A stretch of DNA of 64,000 nucleotides from Guillardia theta CCMP2712 (Eukaryota > Cryptophyceae > Pyrenomonadales > Geminigeraceae): assembly GCF_000315625.1 (NCBI RefSeq), contig NW_005434664.1:124001-188000 (forward strand). The letters run 5' to 3'. The translations under genes were made by a program, and so were the position numbers. The notes under the pieces were generated by a model. It ran no database searches. It was not told the DNA's origin and worked only from the letters and a program-made list of their open reading frames with translations. Positions 56,230-64,000 of this stretch are shown one piece after another. Position 1 is the first letter of the stretch; the number at the start of each line of letters is the position of its first letter.

Positions 56230-59200
56230 AGCAGGAGGAGCAGGAGCAAGAGCAGGAGCAACAGTAACAGTAGCAGCAGGAGAAGGCGAAGGAGAGGCGG
56301 GACTTTGTGCTCACCTGCTGTTTGTAGAGCATCCGCTAGCCCCCGCATCGCCTGCTCGTTGTAGGGGTACAGGGCGAGGAGGAGACGAAACCCTCTTATG
56401 ACGCTCTCGATGCTGCAGCCCTCGTGCTGGAACAGCTCAGCCAGGAGCCTCGCGCGATGGAGGAGGAGGAGGTTGTCTGCTGGGCTAAGGAGGAGAGCTC
56501 GTTCGGTAGCCTCGAGGGAGGAGGAGAGGGTTGTGTTGCAGCAGAGCAGGACTTGTCTCGCTGCCCTCGCTGCTCCATGCAGTCTCCCGTCGTAGTATGC
56601 AGCTGGGTTGAGCGATTCTTGCTCCTCCCTGTCTTCTTCTGGGTGTTGCCTCTTCTCAGTTGTCTGCTTCTCCTCCTCCTCCTCCTCCTCCTGATCTAAC
56701 AAGCAGGGAGCCATCTTCATCACCTGCTGCAGGAGAGGAAGGAAACGATCTCCCTTGAGGATACACGCGTCGATGAGTGCCATACGGAGGAGGGAGACGG
56801 AGGGAGACAGCAGGAAGAAGCCGCCGAAGCAGTGCATGAACGGGTCGGCGCTGCTGCGATAGGAGGCGATTGAGAGGTTGTAGGAGGAGGAGGCAGAGAC
56901 ATAGTCTCCTAGCAATTCTTGCACTTCCGCCAGCAGGAACAGAGCACAGGAAGAGTGATTGGAGGAGACAAGCTGCTGGAGCGAGTCAGCGAGACGACGA
57001 AGCTCCAGCTGAGAAAGTTTTCCTCCTCTTCCTCCCTGGTCGTCATCTTCCACCGCATGCCGCACCCGAGCCAACTGGTACCTGTACCTTGCAAGGAGGA
57101 GGAGTGGGTTGTGAGGGAGGAGCTGCTCTGCCCGATCAAGGAGAGTCAGAGACTGCTGGACTGAAGGCTTCTTGAGGAGAGGGGAGCAGCACAGGGAGGA
57201 GAGAAACACGTGCTCCACTGCTGGCTGCTCCGATCTGCACAGCTCATCCTCCGCCAACTTCCTGCAGGAGCCCAGCAGTCTCCTCGCGTGTCGACTCCTC
57301 CCCCGAAGATGCAGCAGCGCAGCCCGTGAGCAGAGGAGCTGCCGGGTCAAATTTCGATCAGGTGCGGCAACTTCAAGGCTGTCATGAGACATGTTTGCCA
57401 TCACGTCTGCCTTCACATTCACCAGCATTGGCTCTGTACTGTTTCCTTGCTCCAGCCTGCCGGACGACGATTCGGATCTCTTCACTCGTTTCAAGAAGCT
57501 GCCAGTCTCCTCGAGCACTCGACTGATCGTTTGCTCGTCCCCGTACCTCTCGAGGACTTTCTCCATCCTCTCGATCTCACTCCTTGTCTTCCTCTTCGCA
57601 ACTCGCAGCTGGTCAAACTCCCGCTGCTGATCCAAGTCAAACTCCAGCTCTTCGTTCATAGTCTTGTCAAGGGAGCAGGACGCCTGTTGCATGTCCTCGA
57701 GTCTCCTCCTGAGTCTTCTCAGCTCCTCCAGCTGCTCCTTGAGCTCCTCGTGCTTCTTCTCGAGCTTCTTCCATCGCCTCCTCTTGCCCCCGGGGCACGA
57801 CAGAAACGAGCTGAAGAAGCCCAGCTGCGACGGGTCCTCGTTGTCTCCCTTCCGCGCATCCCCTCTTGCCGGTGCTCTTCCTCGCAATGCAAGTTCTTCT
57901 CCTCCCCTGACACCCCGCAGACTGAAAGAGGCTGCAAGATCCTTGAAGTAGGAGGAGGAGGAGGAGGAGGAGGAGGAAAGGTTCCTCCAGCTGAAGTACT
58001 TGAGCAGGGAGGAGGAGGCGCTTGTTCCGATGGTTCTGATCTTCTTGAACAGAGAGGGCGAGGACGCAGAATACTGTCTCTTCTTGTTCGTCGACTGTCT
58101 CACGACTTCCTCGTCCTCGCTCCTGCTCTTCATGGCAAGAGACAGACTGTTTCCAATCCTTTTCAGCACACTCTCCCGCTCCCTCCTTGCCATCAGGAAG
58201 GGCCATGGCGCCCTCCCCGTCATGTTTGCGGCCAGCTGATCAAGTTGCTGCCGGCTCACCCCAGCAGGAAGAGGAAGGTGGGTCCCGTCGGGAGAGCTGG
58301 CAATAGCCGCAAACTCCTGTACGCAGGCTTCGCCCATGAGGAAGGGAGACATGCGGAAGGCACGCTTGAAGAACTTGAACGCCTCCTCCTTCCTTTCTGT
58401 GCGGCTGTGATGATCGCCGAGGACGAGGAGGGTGGAGAGATGGTAGGGATTCAGCCTCAGCACCGCCCTCAGCATGCTCTCTGCTACTCGGCTCTGCGAC
58501 GAGTTCGACTTCATCATCCCATCCCCCAGCACCGCGATCGCGTCGTGCGCCCATGGCTTCCCCAGGGCGTAGGAGGACGTGAGCGTGGCTTTCTGCCCTC
58601 GCTTCACCAGACCCTTCCTGGCAAGAGAAGGCAGTGCTGACGTCATCACGGTCTTGTACTCCAACCACGACTTGAGATGCGCAATCCCGTCCTCGAGCGA
58701 TTTCAGACGGGCCTCGGCGAGGGCGAGGAGAACGGCAGCTCTCTCATCCTTGGGTCGATGCGACAGCAACCTGCGAGCGAGCTTGCTGGCCATCTCGGCG
58801 TTGAGGATCGATCTCTCCTCTCCCTCCTCCTCCCTGTGCCCAGAGTAGAGGAGGAAGTAACCGAAGTCCAGCCACACCCTGGCATAGGAAGCGTCGTCTA
58901 GGAACCCCTCAGCTGACCACAAGCTCTTCCAGCTGAACTTGTGCTGGGAGAAGGGGATCAAGGCTTCGCGTTTCAGCGGGGGCAACTTGTCAATGATGGT
59001 GTCGTTGGTGAAGAAGGTATTCTTGAGCAGCAGGAACCTCTCCTCCTCCTTCTCCTCCTCCTCCTTCTTCCGCTGTTCTTTCTCCTCTTTCCGGCTTCCT
59101 CCCTCTGTCTCCATCGTCATCCTCTCATCAGCAACCTTCATAGCCCGCAGGTAGAGATCGTGAGCCGAGGAGAGGTTCCCCTTCTCATGCCAGTCCCACT

Positions 59201-62200
59201 CGGCACAAGCTCGCAGGAGGCGAGTGTTGTTGGGGAACAGGCCCAACAGCTCCTCCAGCTTGTTGCGAACTTCCTCCCTCCCTCCCTTTGACTCCTCCCG
59301 CACTGCCCAGCTCAGTCCCAGCGCTGCATCAACCCTGTTCGGCTCGAGCTCGAGAGCATGCTGAAAGAGCTCACGTGCCTGCTCTAGATCGCGACAGACC
59401 GCAAAGATCTTGAGGTATTCCAGCTGGCTGTAGGCTGGAGTGTAGCTAGAGAGGTCAGCAGCATCGAGCGTTCGCTCCAGCTCGCTGCTCTCGTCGCCCT
59501 CCGGCAAGAAAATCTTCTGCTCTATCCTGACTCTCTCCCTCTTCTTGGACTTGATGTAATCGTAGTCCGGGGTATCTCTCAGCTCTGGCTCCAGCTCTCT
59601 GTTCAGCAGGAGCACGGCGTAGAGCACGGAAGCGTCTGCCATCTTCTTTCCCAGATCATCGTTGACTGTCCACTCCAACCCGTCCTTAGCCTGTTCAGTG
59701 TCAGTTCTCAAGCCTCTGCCTCTCGCTACCTCTCTTTCATGCGGTTCTCACCTGGTCTCTTCGCCCCATCACCGCGAGCAAGAAGACAGCATAGACAAAC
59801 TGCTTGAGGGCACAGAACGGGTCGACCTTGACAGACATCTCTATTAGCATCTTAGCTGAGTTGAAGTCTCGACGTACACTGCGTACAAAGTTATGAGAGA
59901 ATGGAAGGAGAAAGGCGAGGAGGGAGGAGGGAGGAGGGAGGAGGGAGGAGGGAGGAGGGAGTGTGCATGGCGAGAAGGAATGCAGGGAGTAGACGGTCTG
60001 CACAACTCACGTGAAAACAAATCTTCCATATGCATAAAGCATCTCCTTCCCGTAGGGGTTCAAGACGAAAGCACGCGAGTACAGCCTCTCAGCCTCCTCG
60101 AAGTCTTTGTGCTCGTCCTCCATGATCTCCCCGAGTTTCACCATCACCCGATCGTTCTCTGGGTAGAGAGCAAGAGATCGCTGCAGTAAGTCCTCTGCCT
60201 CATCCATCTTCCCGTCATACGCCTTGATCACTGCCAAGTTGTGGTAGGCTGTGACGTGAGGTGGGAAATTGGCTCCAGCAGCAGTCTTCATGGGACATTT
60301 GACCGCCTGAGCAAACGCATCCTCCGCCTCCGCCTCTCTCCCTTGACGATAAAGGAGGAGGCCGTAATCGCACAGAGCAGAAGCGTTGTCAGGAGTTTGC
60401 TCTAAGGTCTTGCAGTAGAATTCTTCGTCTTGAGACGCTTCATGCTCCATACAGTTCCAGCAGTCTTCAGGCCCTTTCACCTCATTCGCAGCAATCCATG
60501 CATCCACCGCCCCCTGAGCCTCCTTGGAACCAAACACCCACGAAGATCCGGGGACCTGAACTTCAGGCTGGAGGCATATTCCTCCGATGATCTGCCGCAG
60601 ACGGAAGCGATACCCGTTCTTGTATATCCAAGGGGAGACCGTTGGATCTTCTATGCTCTTGAGACTTTCCTCCCGCTCCTTGTATAACTGCCTGTGCGCG
60701 TGCGCTGCTTGGTCCAAGGCATTCTTGAGGTAGGCAGAGACGGTGTTGGCATGAACCTCGCTCGGAGTTCTCCCCTTGGACGCCGGGAACTTATTCCCAT
60801 TGAGGTCTACAAAGGTCATGTTGAAGTCCTGCCACTCCTAGGGGACGGAGAGTTCAGAGTCGAGCTAGAGAAATGACATATGGGAAGACATGAAGACTGG
60901 ACAGCAACACGACAGGAAAAGTGAGCGAGAGAGAGCGAGAGATAGCAAGAGAGAGAGAGCGAGACAGAGCGAGACGGAGAGGGAGGGAGCGAGCGAGGGA
61001 GGAAGCGAGCGAGCGAGAGAGAGAGGAAGGTATCAACGATGTACAACATGCAGTCAGCCAACTCACCGTAAGATTCCTGGACCAGAGCGGTTTTCTTCTC
61101 TCCCTCTCCTCTTCGAGCCACTTCCTCCATTTCCTCCACTTCTGCAACCTCAAGAGGTTTTCACGTTTCACTTCCTCAAATGTCCACCCCGTGAATCCGG
61201 CATCGACCGGCTCGCCTTCGAGAAAAAGTCTGCAGATGTCTTCCTCTCGCCGTATGCGGCTGCCATTGACCATCTTCGTACTCATAATGACATCTGTCGG
61301 CTCATCTTCAGCTCTTTGTGCAGGAATCTCACAGTAGTCGGGGGTCCAAGTTACGTTCATGTACTGCTTCCTGTGCGCTTGCAGGACTTCTTGCCATGTT
61401 CGTACCCTGGTGTGATTGTGCACATTGAGCTGCCTCGCATCGATTTCTGCGCTGCTGGACGTCTCATTGCCATCGTCTCTGTCCAGGTCGTCGGAACCTT
61501 CACTCCCCTTATCACTCCCTCCTCCGCTCATCTCGTCGTCTCTCTCCCGCGCCTCCTTCCCCACCCGCATGAAGTCCTGATGCTGCATCGGAACATTCAC
61601 GTACTGTATGCTCCTCCCAACCTCGTAATGATTGACGCCCCATCCTCCATCAGAATACTCGTCCTCCATCTCCTCCTTTGGTGTCGAGCCCCTCCCAATC
61701 CACCCGTTGTAGCCCTCGTGCACCTTGGGGTCGAACTCAGTCATGCCCGTGTAGTTTGGCCGTTGGCGGTAAAGGTACATGAGCTCGGGAAGGTGATCCA
61801 TGGAGTCAGAGAGCTCATCGCAGGACTTGTTCATCTCATGGCGGAAATGATGCTCCACTTCCCCATACAGCGCCGGCGTTCCGTCGTCATAGCACCCGAC
61901 AAACGTCTCGTTGTTTTCGCAGTCGCCCCATGTTCTGATATGCCCTGGAGGAGGGTCCATTGTAGCCTCGGGGCAGTCTTCGCCCCACACTGGACCAGCC
62001 CACCCCAGGTCCTTCTCGATGGGGGACCTCCAGTACGTCAGGTTCGGGTCCTCCGGCCTCACGTCTCGAGTGAAGATGGTGCCGGGAGGGAGATTGAATA
62101 AGTTGCTGATGTTGGAGTGGTCAGGAGGTGGGTAGTAAGGGGGCGATGGCTCTCTCGGCGTCGGGCTCTTCTCCGGCACTGATATGTCCCCTTGGATATC

Positions 62201-62428
62201 TGACAAGCTGATGTCTTCGCCTCCTCCCCTCAACCTCGTCTCTTCCTTGCTGCTGGACCCTTGAGTTCGCAACGGCCTGCTGATCAGCTTCCCCAACGAT
62301 GGCCTGCATTGTTTCCTATGAAAAATGTTCCTTTGAGAGATTGTGTCCAGTCTCTGCTGCTCGTTGTATATGTGTCTTATCAGCATAAGTAAGAACGCAA
62401 CGCAAAGCTGCTTTCTGGCAGAAGACAT
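55097..62428 (-). CDS. Very large TPR-repeat protein with N-terminal signal-like segment, 2225 aa
   Basis: Five exons read leftward: 62428-61067, 60837-60011, 59878-59752, 59690-56315, 56082-55097; every junction is GT-AG and phase-consistent. The start has a hydrophobic segment (LCVAFLLMLIRHIY) and, near residue 65, RLRGGGED. The first exon product (about 450 aa) is acidic and aromatic, of unknown type. From about residue 500 tetratricopeptide motifs appear (ALCDYGLLLYRQGREAEAEDAF, ending LYSRAFVLNPYGKEMLYAYG). More lie in the long exon and in the last exon (DLYQQAIVLDP, LQFQPRNAQALNSWGVFL). A basic coiled coil lies near 57560-57780. TPR arrays bind other proteins; no specific complex is recognisable. 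It may enter the secretory pathway, but the signal is not textbook. Confidence 0.78.
56180..56262. repeat. GAGCAG hexamer array in an intron
   Basis: About 12 GAGCAG/GAGGAGCAG units inside intron 56083-56314 of the TPR gene. A GGAGGAGG array (about 59915-59961) sits in another of its introns. Confidence 0.9.
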
Positions 62429-63304
62429 GTTACTCCTCCAACTCAGCGTTTTTTCAGGTCTCCATTCAAAGGATCAGAGAGAGTTCTATGTCTGTCTGCA
62501 CCATAGTTCATCTCTCAGCACTCTCTCTTGCAATGTAGAGCTCATAAGACGTTGTCTTCACACGGCAGATGATATTAGTGCAATCATGTCATTTCCCGTG
62601 TCGATAAGTTTCCCACAGTCATGAATAAGTTCTTACGGCATAGCGATCAAGCTCTGTCCATCACACGCCATCAAGCATGTCTTTCCTGTGTCTTGACATG
62701 TTCTCGCAGTCTATCCCTCTCTCCAACTGCTTCTCAACGTCTCTCCCTCGTCCCCTCCCCTTCGCCATCGCTCTCGGACGCATCTCTTTTAATTTCCAGG
62801 CCTGCCCCAGGTCAATCCCGGCCCGCCCCAGCTTACAATGGCTGATGCGGGCCCAGATTCGGCATTGCATCTGGGGATGAGGGGGGATGAGGGTAAGTTG
62901 CCCTCGAAGAGGCATCGCGGAAATGCTGAGGTGAGTGGGAGTGAGATGAGAATGCGAAATGCGAGAAGAGCGAACAAGTGATGTGTCAAGGCGAAGAGAG
63001 GAGAAACAAGTATGGTTGACGGAAATATATGCGCGCTTCGTAGAGAAGATGTAGGTTGCGAAGTGAAACATTGGGCTGGCGGATGAAGGGAATCAGTACA
63101 GTCAGGATACTGCGAAAGAGGCCCTGTTGTTTTGTAGCGCAGGAATGAAAGGAAGAATTTGATTGTTGTCCCTCTTTTTTAATGCTAATGGCTTCAATCC
63201 GATGTTCATGAAATGTTGTCTCCACATCAAAGTTTCAAAGTGGTTGCTTGTCGAATCGATGTGCCGAAGGTTTCCTTGGTATGCGAATCTTGACATCATT
63301 GCAG
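62429..63304. other. Region upstream of the last plus-strand gene
   Basis: Divergent interval right of the TPR gene. A possible 5' exon of the next gene (about 63199-63267, reading MFMKCCLHIKVSKWLLVES) could splice in phase to 63305, but the donor is weak. Otherwise nothing seen. Confidence 0.4.
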
Positions 63305-63602
63305 ATTTTCCATTCTCACACCAATCTGGGCTGGAACCAACCAGGAGTACATGATGGCACGACCATCCGAGTTCGCTGGTTTCAATTCCGACATCACGCC
63401 TCAGTACGATGATGGTACTGCCTACTACGTGGTGGATATCCCCAAGGGTAGCCCCAAGGTAAGCTTGTTGAGTTGTGCACGTAGAAGCATGATTGACGAT
63501 GGATGCAAGGTTGCCGCTCAGCCTGGCAGCAATCATGCTTTGCCTTATCCTGCTACCTATGGGCACAAGCATCAGTTCGAGCACCAGGTTGGAATCTACT
63601 AG
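63305..63602 (+). CDS. 3' exons of a small gene of unknown function
   Basis: Exon 63305-63458 (after a TTGCAG acceptor) and exon 63510-63602 (TAG) join in phase. They encode a hydrophobic start (FSILTPIWAGTNQEYMMARP), a segment rich in Asp/Tyr (ITPQYDDGTAYYVVDIPKG) and a His-rich end (YGHKHQFEHQVGIY). A GTAAGC donor supports the intron, although the 51 nt can also be read through. The 5' end is unresolved; a two-ATG start (ATGATG at 63351) is an alternative. No family recognised. Confidence 0.5.
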
Positions 63603-63802
63603 GTGGATGGTGTCATTGTTAGTTTCTGTTCGTCGCGGTCTATAAATTGAACAAGTACCATTTCGTCTGGTAGCAGAAAACCCAAATGACAGCGAAATAT
63701 GCATGTTTGTACCGGGACTGATGTCAAACATTTATTTCCGGCTATTTCACACAATCGTCTGCCAATCTAACACAGCTCGTTCAAACAAGAAAAGAGTTCT
63801 GT

Positions 63803-64000
63803 TTAAATATCATTCTCACAGGAACAATCTGGTTTGTGAGAGTCGAATCGTTTGACCTCCCGAGATACTTGAGGGGAGACCGGTGAGTCAAAAGGGAAGT
63901 TGCCAATCCAATCCTTGCCAAGATTATCCCCATCCATGTAAGGCGAGTTGGCACAACGGGCGCATCCAGGGCCTAAGAAGCTCATGTAGTCAGGGTGAGG
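63803..64000 (-). CDS. 3' end of a gene continuing beyond the right edge
   Basis: An open frame from the window edge to a stop at 63803 encodes PHPDYMSFLGPGCARCANSP and then a polar tail with CSCENDI at the end. The CARC and CSC cysteines and the balanced composition look protein-like. It converges on the previous gene with a gap of 200 bp, as is usual here. No family recognised. Confidence 0.45.
   Translation of the reverse strand, partial: PHPDYMSFLGPGCARCANSPYMDGDNLGKDWIGNFPFDSPVSPQVSREVKRFDSHKPDCSCENDI

Noticed and set aside
57384-58640. 418-codon plus-strand frame
   Set aside because: Antisense to the long, TPR-bearing exon; Leu/His-rich composition typical of a shadow frame.
60890-62101. 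403-codon plus-strand frame
   Set aside because: Antisense to the first exon of the TPR gene, which has a start, splice signals and in-phase partners.
63102-63731. 209-codon minus-strand frame
   Set aside because: Antisense to the last plus-strand exons, which have GTAAGC/CAG splice signals and a stop in the usual convergent position.

Overview
The window is nuclear DNA of a unicellular eukaryote. Genes are split by many short GT-AG introns (about 45-100 nt, longer only where they contain simple repeats). The products are eukaryotic: an APC/C subunit, a MAP kinase, an ESCRT-I-type UEV domain, a U-box, JmjN/JmjC, PARG, an inositol-phosphate kinase and RNase K. A microbial-type (type I) rhodopsin relative and a plant-type SET methyltransferase point to an alga. 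The style fits a cryptophyte such as Guillardia theta; the organism is my inference, the gene structures are read from the sequence.

Layout. Strands alternate almost without exception: + membrane protein (left edge to 3016), - unknown (3105-4040), + FAD synthase fused to four EF-hands (4864-8309), - RRM protein (8448-9323), + APC4 (11280-13702), - NTF2-like (13817-14376), + SET methyltransferase (15071-16874), - ERK7-like MAPK with TDY loop (17026-18286), + 1473-aa IQ protein (19750-25436), - inositol-phosphate kinase with Sfi1-like repeats (25649-27979), + secreted beta-helix protein (29649-32489), - UEV/U-box fusion (32613-34308), + secreted protein with three 1071-bp tandem repeats (36422-42643), - small unknown (about 42748-43252), + RNase K (45152-45594), + rhodopsin relative lacking the retinal lysine (46617-47792), - JmjC demethylase with two CW fingers (48036-51114), + PARG (51942-55109), - 2225-aa TPR protein (55097-62428), and two edge genes. 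Convergent 3' ends lie about 90-245 bp apart, and in one case overlap by 13 bp; divergent 5' intervals are 0.7-2.1 kb.

The wide intervals hold recurring islands rich in GGGGTAC/GGGTAGGGT-like words, GC-rich GGCCGGGCCG patches, one AT-rich block and small repeats. Many introns carry hexamer or trinucleotide arrays.

The genes are unrelated housekeeping and signalling genes, not a pathway cluster. The strongest novelties are the rhodopsin homologue with Thr in place of the Schiff-base Lys, the UEV/U-box fusion, the calmodulin-like tail and inverted domain order of the FAD synthase, and the Sfi1-like/inositol kinase fusion. Exon borders were derived by hand from splice signals and reading-frame phase, so each needs transcript support.
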